Shown in pieces: positions 1-8,655 of a DNA stretch of 64,000 bases. The notes beneath the pieces are model-generated. The model was given only the letters and a program-made list of their open reading frames with translations, did not search any database and was not told where the DNA came from. The position numbers and the translations under genes are program-made. The stretch is from Saccharothrix obliqua. Its GTDB lineage: Bacteria > Actinomycetota > Actinomycetes > Mycobacteriales > Pseudonocardiaceae. Where the stretch lies: NCBI RefSeq assembly GCF_019375475.1, contig NZ_JAHXGQ010000014.1, positions 1 to 64,000 on the forward strand, read 5' to 3'. Position 1 is the stretch's first letter. Every line of letters begins with the position of its first letter.

Positions 1-46
1 CGGCCACCCGGACGCGACGTCCGGTGGTGTCCTCCTGTGCGACCAC
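1..46 (-). CDS. Start of an unidentified protein, cut by the window edge
   Basis: On the minus strand a GTG start at 46 is preceded by a strong GAGGAGG ribosome-binding site at about 51-57. Only about 15 codons are visible (VVAQEDTTGRRVRVA), so no family can be named. It is divergent from the ligase gene at 398, so the two may share a promoter region. The call rests only on the ribosome-binding site and open frame. Confidence 0.4.
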   Translation of the reverse strand, partial: MVAQEDTTGRRVRVA

Positions 47-397
47 GGATCCTCCTCCTCGGGGCAGCACCCAGCCCTGCGCCAGGCACACCGTGTGCGG
101 TCGGTTCGCTCGGATCTCCGAGTCCTGGCGAGCGGTTGTCCAGAACGGGCGCGCCGCCGCGTCGCCATCCCACGTGCGGGTTCCGAGCCGAAAACCCGGC
201 CGATGACGGAAATTAGTTCGCCCCGGTGCGCCGCGGCAAACGTTCGACCGCGCGGCGGACCCTTGCGGCGCAAGGGGTTTCCGTGCCGGCGGCGAACGCG
301 CCGCCGAACAGCGCCCGGGTGCGGCCCGGACGCTGGACGCGGGGAAATCCATGGCGGTACGGCTTAGTCGTCGCATCGAACCGCCGAGGAGGAGCTG
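47..397. other. Divergent intergenic region
   Basis: About 350 bases separate the truncated minus-strand gene from the ligase at 398. I see no convincing gene here. It must hold the promoter of the 398-4089 cassette. The only clear signal is a GAGGAGG-type ribosome-binding site at about 386-393 for the ligase. A lower-GC patch near 197-216 is the most plausible promoter neighbourhood. Confidence 0.4.
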
Positions 398-1747
398 ATG
401 GGCACGACCCTGGACCAAGTGCTGGCGGACGCGGGCCGCGACGCGGCCGTCATCGTCGCCGGCGACCGCCTGAGCGCCTCCGGGCTGCGGACCGCCGGAG
501 CGCGGTTGGCGGAGGAACTCGCGAACCGCTTCGCACAGCCGCGCTTCCTGGTCAGCTCCACCGCCGACGCCGCGTTGATCACGACCATCGCGGTGGCCGC
601 CGGCCACCTGGGCGCCGCCGTGCTGTACCTCGACCCGACCGCGGACCCGGGTGACGGGGGCGTGCTGCTCGGCGACCGTCCGATCGGGAACGGCGTCCGG
701 CTGGGCGCGGGAGTTCGCGACTGCCACGCGCTGGACCGCGGCCCGGCCGCCGGCGTGGAGTCGCTGCCCGCGGATTCGGTGCTGTTCCGGACTTCCGGCT
801 CCACCGGCGCACCGCGTGCCGTGGTGAAGCCGTTCTCCCGGGTGCTCAACGACAGCCGCCGCATCGCCGACGCCCTGCACGGCCGGGGACCGGAGCCCGT
901 GGTCTCCTCCGTGCCGGTCTTCCACTCCTACGGCTTCACCCACGCCCTGCTCGCGGGTTTCCTGGCGGGGGTGGCGACCACCTACCGCGCGCCCACCACG
1001 CTGCCCGCCGCGTTGGCCGCGACCGTCGCCGACACCGGTGCGCGCACCCTCGTCGGACTCCCGGTGCAGTACCAGCTGATCGCGACCACGCCACCGCACC
1101 GGTTCGCCGGGCTCGCCCGCGCGGTGTCGGCGGGCGCCCCGCTGCCGGCGGACGCGGTGCGGCGCATCCACGCCGACCACGCGTTCACGCTGCTCAACGC
1201 GTTCGGCGCCTCGGAAGCCGGAACCATCACCATCACCGACACCGCGGACCTGGCCGCGGCCAACGGGATCGGCGAGCCGCTGCCCGGCGTGCGGGCGGAG
1301 ATCGACACGTCGGGTGAGCTGCTGACCTGGACCGACGCCCTGGCCACCGGCTACCTCGACGGGGGAGTGCTCCGGCCGCTGCCGCTGCGCGACGGCTGGT
1401 ACCGCACCGGCGACCTGGCCGAGCGCGGCCCGGACGGGCTGCGGATCACCGGCCGCGTCACGGACGTGATCAACATCGCCGGGCGGAAGACCACCAGGGG
1501 CCGGCTGGAGTCGGTGCTCGGCGGGCACCCCGACGTGCTGGAGGTCCAGGTCGTGATCGCCCTGGACGAGACGCGGGGTCAGGTCCCGGTGGCACGCGTG
1601 GTGTCCAGGCACGGCGGCCCGGTGCCCGACCTGCTGAGCTGGAGCCGCGAGCGGTTGGCCGATTTCGAGGTGCCGCGCCGGGTGGAGCTGTGCGCCGAGC
1701 TGCCGCGCTCCGCCACCGGGAAGCTGCTCTACCGCGACGAGCGGTGA
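398..1747 (+). CDS. AMP-dependent acyl/aryl ligase (ANL superfamily)
   Basis: A 449-residue adenylate-forming enzyme. It shows the ANL P-loop (FRTSGSTGAPRAVVK, about residues 128-142), the WYRTGDL motif, the hinge region GRVTDVINIAGRK and the C-terminal LPRSATGK with the catalytic lysine. It should activate a carboxylic acid as an acyl-AMP and then load it on CoA or a carrier protein. It is shorter than typical aryl-CoA ligases (about 500-550), mainly at the N-terminus. The ATG at 398 has a good GAGGAGGA site. It is followed by a P450 (86-base gap) and a chorismatase, so a hydroxybenzoate or related chorismate product is the likely substrate. That assignment is inferred from context only. Confidence 0.82.
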   Translation: MGTTLDQVLADAGRDAAVIVAGDRLSASGLRTAGARLAEELANRFAQPRFLVSSTADAALITTIAVAAGHLGAAVLYLDPTADPGDGGVLLGDRPIGNGVRLGAGVRDCHALDRGPAAGVESLPADSVLFRTSGSTGAPRAVVKPFSRVLNDSRRIADALHGRGPEPVVSSVPVFHSYGFTHALLAGFLAGVATTYRAPTTLPAALAATVADTGARTLVGLPVQYQLIATTPPHRFAGLARAVSAGAPLPADAVRRIHADHAFTLLNAFGASEAGTITITDTADLAAANGIGEPLPGVRAEIDTSGELLTWTDALATGYLDGGVLRPLPLRDGWYRTGDLAERGPDGLRITGRVTDVINIAGRKTTRGRLESVLGGHPDVLEVQVVIALDETRGQVPVARVVSRHGGPVPDLLSWSRERLADFEVPRRVELCAELPRSATGKLLYRDER

Positions 1748-1833
1748 CCGTGTTCGACCGCGGAGGTCCACGGTCGAACGCGGCCCCGGCACGCCGGGAG
1801 CCGCCCTCAACCGAACGATGTGGAGGGGAACGA

Positions 1834-3045
1834 GTGCAGGCGTCAGACCACTCCGGACAGTTCTTCGACCTTCACGCCATGAAGGAGCGCTACTACGCCG
1901 ATCCGCACGCCGTCCTGCGTGAACTGCGCGAAGCCGGCCCGGTGCACCGGGTCCGCACGCCGAGCGGCGACCCGGCGTGGCTGGTCGTCGGCCTGGACGA
2001 GATCCGCGCGGTGCTCACCGAACCGACCATGAGCAGCGACCTCGGCCACTGGGCGGGACTGCCCGAGGAGGAGCGGGGCGGCAGCTCGATCCTGGGGATG
2101 CTCACCTGCGACGAGCCGCGGCACCGCGAACTCCGGAACCTGGCCGCGGGCGCGTTCGCGCCGTCCCGGGTGGCCCGGTTCCTGCCCCGCGTCGAGGCCG
2201 TCGCGGCCGAGCTGCTGGACGCGGTCGGGCACGCGCCGGAGGCCGAGCTGGTCGAGCAGTTCGCCTACCCGCTGGCGATCACGGTGATCACCGAGCTGCT
2301 GGGCGTGCCGCACCTCGACCGGGCCGCGTTCCGGGCGTGGACGAACGCGACGGTGACCGATGGCGACGGCGAAGGTGTCATCGCGGCGTCCAGGGAGCAC
2401 GTCCGCCAGGTGGTCCGGGAGAAGCTGGACCGCCCCGGCGACGACCTGCTCACCGAGATGATCAACGCCGAGGTCGACGGCGCACCGGCGATGAGCTTCG
2501 AGGAGCTGGTGTCGATGACCTACCTGCTGCTCATCGCCGGGCACGAGAGCACCACCAACCTGATCGCGAACACCACGCTCACCGTGCTCGAAGACCCGGG
2601 GCTGCGGGCCCGCGTCCTGGCGGGGGAGGTGCCGGTCGAGCAGCTGGTCGAGGAGTCGTTGCGCTTCGACCCGCCGTTGATGCTCTCCACCGGCCGCTTC
2701 ACCACCGAGCCGCTGACCGTCGGCGGGGTCGGCATCCCCGGCGGCGGGGAACCGGTGCTGCTGGCCTACGCCGCCGCCGAGCGGGACCCGGCGGAGTTCG
2801 CCGAACCGGACCGCTTCTGCCCGGCCCGCCGCATCCGCCGCAGCCTCGCCTTCGGCGGCGGCAAGCACTACTGCATCGGGCCGGCGCTGGCGCGGGCGGA
2901 GGCGACCACGGCCCTGCGCGCGTTGTTCGACCGGTTCCCCGGGCTGACCCTGCTGGAACCCGCGTCCCGGTGGCGCAGCACCGTGACCCGCGGCGTCCGC
3001 CGGCTGCGGGTCGGCCTGGGCGCGGCGCCCGCCCGATCGTCCTGA
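1834..3045 (+). CDS. Cytochrome P450
   Basis: A 403-residue bacterial class P450. Visible motifs are the I-helix oxygen-activation motif AGHESTT, the ESLRFDPP (ExxR) segment and the heme-binding FGGGKHYCIGPALAR with the axial cysteine. The GTG at 1834 is preferred because GGAGGGG lies at 1822-1828; an upstream GTG in the same frame lies inside the ligase gene. It sits between the AMP ligase and the chorismatase and probably oxidises the aryl acid or the loaded acyl unit. The exact reaction cannot be read from the sequence. Confidence 0.88.
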   Translation: MQASDHSGQFFDLHAMKERYYADPHAVLRELREAGPVHRVRTPSGDPAWLVVGLDEIRAVLTEPTMSSDLGHWAGLPEEERGGSSILGMLTCDEPRHRELRNLAAGAFAPSRVARFLPRVEAVAAELLDAVGHAPEAELVEQFAYPLAITVITELLGVPHLDRAAFRAWTNATVTDGDGEGVIAASREHVRQVVREKLDRPGDDLLTEMINAEVDGAPAMSFEELVSMTYLLLIAGHESTTNLIANTTLTVLEDPGLRARVLAGEVPVEQLVEESLRFDPPLMLSTGRFTTEPLTVGGVGIPGGGEPVLLAYAAAERDPAEFAEPDRFCPARRIRRSLAFGGGKHYCIGPALARAEATTALRALFDRFPGLTLLEPASRWRSTVTRGVRRLRVGLGAAPARSS

Positions 3046-3108
3046 AGCCGGGTCCCATCGGCGACCCGAGAGCCCACGCGTCCCTCCACCCGACCGAAGG
3101 AGCAGCAC

Positions 3109-4089
3109 GTGATCACCATGGCCTACAGCCCGTTCGCACCGGTGGCACCACCGGAGCACGTGCTCGGTGTGGTCCGGCACGCGCCCGCCACCGGGGAACC
3201 GGCCTCGGTGGACCCGTGGCCCGCGGTGACGTTGCACACCGCGGCCAACCCCGACCAGTCCTTCCACGAGATCTGGACCAGCACCCGGCCCGTCCGCACC
3301 GGGCGGTACAAGAACCTCGTCTACGGCCACGACGGCGAGACGTTGTTCTGCGCCGCCGACCTCCCCGACGCCGACCGGTTCCGGGACGACGTCCGCGAGA
3401 CCTACCTGGCCCTGGTGGAACTGGCGCGGGACCTCGGCTACCACCTGTTCCGCGTGTGGAACCACGTCGCGGGCATCAACGCGGACAACGCCGACGGCCT
3501 GGAGCGGTACCGGGACTTCTGCCAGGGCCGCGCCGAAGCGCTGGAGGACGCCACGAAGGACTGGATCACCGACCTGCCCGCGGCGAGCGGCGTCGGCGCG
3601 CTCGGCGGCGGGGTGGTGGTGTACTGCCTCGCCTCGCGGACCCGGCGACCGGTGCACTTCGAGAACCCCCGGCAGGTACCGGCCTACCGCTACCCCCGGC
3701 AGTACGGCCCGCGGTCGCCGAGCTTCGCCCGCGCCAGCCTGGTGCCCGGCACCACCGGTCCGGCGGACGGCCTGCTCTACGTCTCCGGCACCGCCAGCGT
3801 CGTCGGGCACGAGACGGCGTTCCCGGGCGACCTGAAGCGCCAGTGCCGCACCACGGTGGAGAACCTGGACCACCTCCTGAAGCACGTGGGGGAGCAGACG
3901 AACACCTCGATCGGGCTGGGTGACTTCCGCTTCGCGAAGGTCTACGTCCGGCACGACGCCGACGCGCCGTTCGTGGCCGAGGAGTTCCGCCGGACTTTCG
4001 GCGACAACACCGCGCTCCAGGTGCTCAGCGTCGACATCTGCCGCAGCGACCTCCTGGTGGAGGTGGAGGGGGTCGTGGAGATGGCGTGA
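3109..4089 (+). CDS. Chorismatase, FkbO/Hyg5 family
   Basis: A 326-residue protein resembling FkbO/Hyg5/RapK-type chorismatases. These hydrolyse chorismate to pyruvate plus dihydroxycyclohexadienecarboxylate (FkbO type) or 3-hydroxybenzoate (Hyg5 type). Recognisable stretches include YHLFRVWNHVAGIN, ENPRQVPAYRYPRQYG, DGLLYVSGTASVVGHET and a C-terminal VDICRSDLLVEVEG rich in acidic residues, where the family keeps catalytic residues. The product type cannot be decided by eye. The GTG at 3109 fits AAGGAG at 3097-3102 better than the ATG at 3118. With the upstream ligase and P450 it forms an aryl starter or decoration cassette. Confidence 0.82.
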   Translation: MITMAYSPFAPVAPPEHVLGVVRHAPATGEPASVDPWPAVTLHTAANPDQSFHEIWTSTRPVRTGRYKNLVYGHDGETLFCAADLPDADRFRDDVRETYLALVELARDLGYHLFRVWNHVAGINADNADGLERYRDFCQGRAEALEDATKDWITDLPAASGVGALGGGVVVYCLASRTRRPVHFENPRQVPAYRYPRQYGPRSPSFARASLVPGTTGPADGLLYVSGTASVVGHETAFPGDLKRQCRTTVENLDHLLKHVGEQTNTSIGLGDFRFAKVYVRHDADAPFVAEEFRRTFGDNTALQVLSVDICRSDLLVEVEGVVEMA

Positions 4090-4307
4090 TGACCGGAAAC
4101 CGCGACCGGTGCGCGGTGCGTGACGAAAATGGGCAGAAAGCCATCTGAGAAAACCGGAATGCGCACCCACTGAAACACTCGGCAACCTCGGCAGTCCCGC
4201 ATTTCCCAGGAGTCGCACACGTGTCGCCCGGTGTCCCCCGTTTGGTGGATTGTGGCCGTGTTTATGCTGGTCGGACACGGTATCGGGGACTACTGGGAGG
4301 GGTTACC

Positions 4308-4790
4308 GTGAAGATCAAATCACGCTGGGTGAAAATCACCGGGGCAATGCTCGCGCTCGCGATGAGCACAATTCTCCTCACGCCCGCGTCAGCGAGCGCG
4401 CAGGTGCCGGAAGCGCAGATCTCGACGGGGGTGCAGGTGTCGGCCACCGCGCAGGCCGTGTGCAGCGGGGCGGGTTCCTGCTGGTTCACCTGGGGGCGCA
4501 TCAAGGCCGGCGACTGCACCATGGACCGCGCGAAGTGGACCCTCAACCGCGACGGCAGCGCGTCGTTCGAAGCGGTGATCACCAGCAGCGACAGCAACGA
4601 CGCCTGGCTGATGTGGGTCGACGCCCTGGACAGCTCCAGGTTCGTGCTGGGCGCCATTCACCACAACGGCGATCCCAAGTTCGTCAAGGGGACCGTCAAG
4701 AACCAATGGCACTGGTGGTTCGCGCGCGGGAGCTTCAACGCGGACTTCTTCGACCGGATCGACAGCATGCGGTTGAAGAGCCACTGCTAG
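4308..4790 (+). CDS. Small secreted protein (DUF6294-like)
   Basis: A 160-residue protein starting at a GTG preceded by GGGAGGGG. It has a clear Sec signal (basic VKIKSRWVK, hydrophobic core, then ASASAQ), giving a mature domain of about 125 residues. The mature part has four cysteines and the pattern CWFTWGRIKAGDCTMD, then DAWLMWVDAL and a C-terminal SHC. It resembles small exported actinobacterial proteins of unknown function that I recall as DUF6294; this was not searched. It ends just before a strong hairpin and is convergent with ogt. Confidence 0.65.
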   Translation: MKIKSRWVKITGAMLALAMSTILLTPASASAQVPEAQISTGVQVSATAQAVCSGAGSCWFTWGRIKAGDCTMDRAKWTLNRDGSASFEAVITSSDSNDAWLMWVDALDSSRFVLGAIHHNGDPKFVKGTVKNQWHWWFARGSFNADFFDRIDSMRLKSHC

Positions 4791-4800
4791 CACCACCCGC

Positions 4801-4832
4801 GGCTGGTGGGTCGGCACCCCGACCCACCAGCC
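4801..4832. terminator. Bidirectional hairpin terminator
   Basis: A perfect 14-bp stem (4801-4814 pairing with 4819-4832) with a 4-base loop lies between convergent genes ending at 4790 (plus) and 4838 (minus). There is no T tract, as is usual in high-GC actinomycetes. Confidence 0.75.
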
Positions 4833-4837
4833 GGTGG

Positions 4838-5320
4838 TCAACCCCGGCTCTCGTGGGCCCGCAACCACTGCTTGACGGAGAGGCCCCAGCTGTAGCCGCC
4901 CAGGCCGCCGTCGACGCGGTGCACCCGGTGGCACGGCACGAAAAGCCCGACCCGGTTGACCGCCGCCGCCCGCCCGGCCGCACGTGGCGCGGTGGGCAGG
5001 AGGTCGCGGTACGTCGCCGTCTTCCCGGCCGGCAGCTCGCGCAGGCGTTGCCAGACCTGTTGCGTCAGCGGTGTTCCCGGCTGGCGCACGGCGACGGTGT
5101 CCAAAGCGGACAGTTCCCCGGCGAAGTACGCCCGTGCGGCGGTCAGCGCCGCGGTCGGCCCGTTCCTCGGCGCGGTGCGGAACCCGGGGACGCGCAACGA
5201 GGCGAACAGCTCCTCGGCGGTCCTGGCGAACCCGCACGCGGCCACCGCGCCGTCGGCGTGGGTGACGATCACCAGCGGACCGACCGGCGTGTCGAGCACT
5301 TCGCTGCCCAGCGGTGTCAC
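4838..5320 (-). CDS. ogt: Methylated-DNA--protein-cysteine S-methyltransferase
   Basis: A 160-residue O6-alkylguanine-DNA alkyltransferase. It repairs O6-methylguanine by transferring the alkyl group to its own cysteine in the PCHRVHR motif near residue 132. The preceding helix-turn-helix region (LTQQVWQRLRELPAGKTATYRDLL) is also present. The GTG at 5320 overlaps the stop of the upstream LLM oxidoreductase by 4 bases, so the two genes are translationally coupled. A GTG one codon upstream is an alternative start. Confidence 0.88.
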   Translation of the reverse strand: MTPLGSEVLDTPVGPLVIVTHADGAVAACGFARTAEELFASLRVPGFRTAPRNGPTAALTAARAYFAGELSALDTVAVRQPGTPLTQQVWQRLRELPAGKTATYRDLLPTAPRAAGRAAAVNRVGLFVPCHRVHRVDGGLGGYSWGLSVKQWLRAHESRG

Positions 5321-6309
5321 CACACCGGGGCCAGCGGCGCGGGTGCGGCCAGGGCCGGGAAGTGCGGCACGACCTCCTCCGCGAGCTGGGCCACGGCTTC
5401 CGCCGCGGGGCGCAGGCCGTGCTGGACGCCGAGCGCCGCGTGGTTGATGCCCGCCTCCTGCCAGCGGTGCAGCATGTCGAGCAGGCCGTTCGTGCCGGTG
5501 CGCACCACGAACCCACCACGCAGCGGGGTGGGCGGGTGGTGCGGGTCCTCCACGAGTTCGATCCACTCGTTGGTGGCCACCGGCTTGAACCCGCCGCCGG
5601 GGATGAGCGCGCGCCAGGCCGCCGCCCGCTGCCCCAGGGCGTTGCTGCCCGTGGGGCCCGGGTAGACGAGCCAGCCGTCGGCGTGCTCGGCGATCCACTC
5701 CGGCGCCTGCTGGGAGCTGCCCGTGACCAGGAGCGGGATGCGTTGGGTGACCGGCTTGGGCAGCAGGTCCACGCCCTGCATGCGGCCCAGCGGGGACGTG
5801 ATGGTCGGCTTCACCGATTCCAGCAGCTCCCGGAACACCCGCACGGTTTCGCGGTAGCGCTCGCCCCTGGACGCGAAGTCCACGCCGTAGGCGGGGAACT
5901 CGGCGGCGCGGTCGCCCGACGCGGCGCCCAGCACCAGCCGGCCGCCGGAGAGGTGGTCGAGGGAGGCGGCCTGCTTGGCCAGGTCGATCGGGTGGCGCAG
6001 CGGGAAGATCGCGCTGCCGGCGGCGAGCGCGGCGTGACGGGTGTGCGCGGCGAGCCAGGCCAGGTACGTCCACGGGTCGTAGACCTGCCCGATGTCGCCG
6101 AAGGACGGGTCGAACAGCGGGATGTCCCGCACCCAGATGGCCGCGAACCCGGACCGGTCGGCCAGCTGCACCACTTCGCCTTGGCCCGCCATGTCGGCCA
6201 TGTCCCCGGTGTACTGCCACAACGGGAGGAACAGCCCGACCGTCAGGCGGCCGGGGGCGAACATAGCGCGGAACCCGGGGTGTTCGGTGAACGCGTGTGC
6301 TTCGGGCAC
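5317..6309 (-). CDS. LLM-class flavin-dependent oxidoreductase
   Basis: A luciferase-like monooxygenase of about 330 residues. It has the TIM-barrel features FGDIGQVYDPWTYLAWLAAHT, SGDRAAEFPAYGVDF and LPLLVTGSSQQAPEWI-like segments typical of the TIGR03571 subgroup. It should use reduced flavin to oxidise an unknown small molecule. The GTG at 6309 is chosen because GGAGG lies 5 bases upstream; another in-frame GTG at 6321 would include that site. It is co-transcribed with ogt and divergent from a TetR gene that probably represses it. Confidence 0.8.
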   Translation of the reverse strand: MPEAHAFTEHPGFRAMFAPGRLTVGLFLPLWQYTGDMADMAGQGEVVQLADRSGFAAIWVRDIPLFDPSFGDIGQVYDPWTYLAWLAAHTRHAALAAGSAIFPLRHPIDLAKQAASLDHLSGGRLVLGAASGDRAAEFPAYGVDFASRGERYRETVRVFRELLESVKPTITSPLGRMQGVDLLPKPVTQRIPLLVTGSSQQAPEWIAEHADGWLVYPGPTGSNALGQRAAAWRALIPGGGFKPVATNEWIELVEDPHHPPTPLRGGFVVRTGTNGLLDMLHRWQEAGINHAALGVQHGLRPAAEAVAQLAEEVVPHFPALAAPAPLAPVW

Positions 6310-6321
6310 GCCAACCTCCAC

Positions 6322-6371
6322 TTGAGTAATCGTTCAAACACAGCCTAGCCCGCTCTGGAGTGAACGCTCAA
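6322..6371. promoter_or_regulatory. Probable TetR operator pair
   Basis: Between the divergent LLM and TetR genes, the half-sites TTGAG...CGTTCA (6322-6336) and TGAACGCTCAA (6361-6371) form related, oppositely oriented copies of TGA(A/G)CG-type half-sites. This fits self-repression by the adjacent TetR protein and repression of the LLM/ogt pair. Confidence 0.45.
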
Positions 6372-6379
6372 CCAGGCCC

Positions 6380-7006
6380 GTGGTCCAGTACGCTGTGGGG
6401 GTGCAGGCGCAGACGAGCGGAGCCCCGGTCGGGGAGGCGGGCGACAGCCGGACGCGGATCGTGCGTGCCACCGCGATGCTGTTGCAGCGCCAGGGCTACG
6501 AGGGCACGTCGATCAAGCGGATCAGCGCGGAGGCCAAGGTCACGCAGGGCTCCGTCTACCACTTCTTCCCCGGCGGCAAGGAACAGCTCGCCGTCGAGGC
6601 CCTGCGTTACGGGGCGGAGGAGTTCACCGAGCTGCTGCGTGCCGGGCTGGACAGCGCCGAGGACCCGGCCGAGGCGGTGGCCGCCTGCGCCCTGCGGCTC
6701 GCGGACACCCTGCGCGTGTCCGGCTGGACCGACGGCTGCCCGGTGGCGGCCACCGCGCTGGAGACCATCGGGGCGTCACCCGACCTCCAACGCGCTTCCG
6801 ACGAGGCGTTGCGCCAGTGGCAGGACCTGCTGGCGGCCAAGCTCATCACGGGCGGCATCCCGGCCGACGCGGCCCGCGGGCTGGCGTCCACGATCCTCAG
6901 CACCCTGGAGGGTGCGGAACTCGTCTGCCGCGTCTCGGCCGGCGACCAGGCACTGCGCACGGCGGGTCGGCACCTGGCGATGCTGGTTCGCCTGCACCTC
7001 GGCTGA
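6380..7006 (+). CDS. TetR/AcrR-family repressor (LmrA/YxaF-like)
   Basis: A 208-residue regulator with an N-terminal TetR helix-turn-helix (ATAMLLQRQGYEGTSIKRIS, then KVTQGSVYHFFPGGKEQL) and a C-terminal ligand domain of the LmrA/YxaF type (ADTLRVSGWTDGCPVAATAL). It is divergent from the LLM/ogt pair and probably controls it. The start is uncertain: the GTG at 6380 gives an N-terminal tail of about 20 residues and the in-frame GTG at 6401 is also possible. Neither has a clear ribosome-binding site. Confidence 0.85.
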   Translation: MVQYAVGVQAQTSGAPVGEAGDSRTRIVRATAMLLQRQGYEGTSIKRISAEAKVTQGSVYHFFPGGKEQLAVEALRYGAEEFTELLRAGLDSAEDPAEAVAACALRLADTLRVSGWTDGCPVAATALETIGASPDLQRASDEALRQWQDLLAAKLITGGIPADAARGLASTILSTLEGAELVCRVSAGDQALRTAGRHLAMLVRLHLG

Positions 7007-7248
7007 TTCCGGGACCACTTGACCCGCCGGCCTGGTGGATCCGCTTTTCGACTACCTGTGATCGGGGGCATCGGCACTCCTCGGCCTCGGCATTCCGGCA
7101 GTTCGTGGAGGGGCGCTACGCGCGACCGCACCTACCGGGAGACAGCGCCGAGCGGCGGTCGGCATTCGTTGTCCGACAAGCGATCCGCAGGCGCTCTGCT
7201 CGCTGTGGCTCGGGCCGTGCGCCGATCATGTCATGAGCAAAGCCGTGT

Positions 7249-7278
7249 TTGACTGGTTACGTTCCGTTGTCCTAGGCT
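7249..7278 (+). promoter_or_regulatory. Candidate sigma70-type promoter for the MFS gene
   Basis: TTGACT at 7249-7254 and TAGGCT at 7273-7278 are separated by 18 bases, about 70 bases upstream of the MFS start. The rest of the 7007-7348 gap shows no gene or repeat that I can support. Confidence 0.45.
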
Positions 7279-7348
7279 CGCCGTCATCGGGTCGGCAGCA
7301 CGACGCACCTGACACCTGCTGAGCCCGGCACGTGGGCCTGATTCGGGG

Positions 7349-8605
7349 ATGTCAATGGGAACTCCGCGGTCCGCGTCGAGGCAGGACCACGTCGCACGGC
7401 CGGCCGCCGGTGAACCCTCGCGGGTGTCGTTGGTCGTCGTCGGCGTGGCGATCGTGCTGATCGCCACCAACCTCCGGCCCGCCATCACGGCACTGTCGCC
7501 GTTGTTGCCGCAGGCGCAGGTCGAAACCGGGTTCTCGGCCGGGGTCATCGGGCTGCTCACCACGGTTCCCATGGTGGTCTTCGCGATCATGTCCGGGTGG
7601 GTGCCGGGCATCGGGCACCGGATCGGGCTGGAGGTGGCGATCGCCGCCTCGATGGTGTTGCTGGTGGTCGGTTTCCTGCTCCGCCTGGCACCGTCCGGGT
7701 TCGCCCTCTTCGGCGGCACGGTCGTGGTGAGCGTGGCGATCAGCGTCGGCAACGTCCTGCTGCCCACGCTGGTCAAGCGGGACCACCCGGGGCGGGTCGG
7801 GTTGATGACCGGGCTCTACACCATGGGCCTCAACATCGGGCCTGCGCTCGCGGCCGGGCTGACCATCCCGCTCCAGGGGCTGACCGGCGTCGGCTGGCGG
7901 GGTGCGCTCGCGTGGTGGGCGGTCCTGGCGGGGATCGGCCTGCTCTGCTGGGTTCCCGTGCTGCGCCACCGGACGCGTTCGGCCGGGACGGCGGCATGCC
8001 GCTCGATGCACGCCATGCTGCGCGAGCCGCTGGCCTGGGCCGTCACGGTCTACTTCGCCCTGCTCTTCCTGGTCTTCTACACGGTTTCCGCCTGGCTGCC
8101 GACAATCCTGGTCGACGCCGGGCTGGGCGTCGCCACCGCGGGGACCATGCTGTCGGCGATCAGCGTCGTCGCGATCCCGTTCGCCCTGCTGTCCCCGATC
8201 CTCGCCGGGCGGACCCGGAGCCAGGTCTGGTTGTCGACGCTGGGCACCGGCCTGCTGCTGGCAGGGTTCCTCGGGGTCCTGCTGGCGCCGCTGGATGGCA
8301 CGTTGCTGTGGATGGTGTTGCTCGGCATCGGCCAGGGCGTCACCACGGGGGTCTGCTTCGTGCTCATCGTCCTGCGTTCGCCGGACGCGGAACGGGCCGC
8401 GCAGCTCGCAGCGATGACCCAGACCGTCGGGTACGTGCTCGCCGCGGGTGGGCCGTGGTCGGTGGGTGCGCTGCACGACCTGCTCGACTCCTGGACGGGG
8501 CCGTTGGTGTTGTTGATCGCGCTGGTGTTCGTGCAGTTGTCGACCGGCCTGATCGCGGGTCGGGACCGCCAGGTCGGTTCCACGACCGGCCGAGCGATTC
8601 GCTAG
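7349..8605 (+). CDS. MFS transporter (CynX/NimT-like)
   Basis: A 418-residue major facilitator with about 12 hydrophobic segments. It starts with VVVGVAIVLIATNLRPAITA, typical of the CynX/NimT (cyanate/2-nitroimidazole) branch, followed by the LPTLVKRDHPGRVGLMTGLYT loop region. Substrate unknown. It is about 20 kb from the PKS and separated by unrelated genes, so I do not assign it as the enediyne exporter. The ATG at 7355, two codons in, has better spacing to GGGG at 7345-7348. Confidence 0.82.
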   Translation: MSMGTPRSASRQDHVARPAAGEPSRVSLVVVGVAIVLIATNLRPAITALSPLLPQAQVETGFSAGVIGLLTTVPMVVFAIMSGWVPGIGHRIGLEVAIAASMVLLVVGFLLRLAPSGFALFGGTVVVSVAISVGNVLLPTLVKRDHPGRVGLMTGLYTMGLNIGPALAAGLTIPLQGLTGVGWRGALAWWAVLAGIGLLCWVPVLRHRTRSAGTAACRSMHAMLREPLAWAVTVYFALLFLVFYTVSAWLPTILVDAGLGVATAGTMLSAISVVAIPFALLSPILAGRTRSQVWLSTLGTGLLLAGFLGVLLAPLDGTLLWMVLLGIGQGVTTGVCFVLIVLRSPDAERAAQLAAMTQTVGYVLAAGGPWSVGALHDLLDSWTGPLVLLIALVFVQLSTGLIAGRDRQVGSTTGRAIR

Positions 8606-8655
8606 TCCCGCACCCGGCGACGGGGTGGGCGGCGACGTGCAGCCGGGTGCGGGAC
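8605..8655. terminator. Hairpin after the MFS gene
   Basis: A perfect 14-bp stem (8605-8618 with 8642-8655) around a 23-base loop begins at the MFS stop codon. It probably terminates the MFS transcript and overlaps the 3' end of the decayed CGNR gene. Confidence 0.6.

Noticed and set aside
1843..4278. Large minus-strand frame opposite the P450 and chorismatase
   Set aside because: It is a shadow of high-GC third positions; composition is arginine/glycine-rich and no family is recognisable.
7349..8605. MFS gene as enediyne exporter
   Set aside because: It resembles the CynX/NimT branch, lies 20 kb from the PKS and is separated by unrelated genes and terminators.
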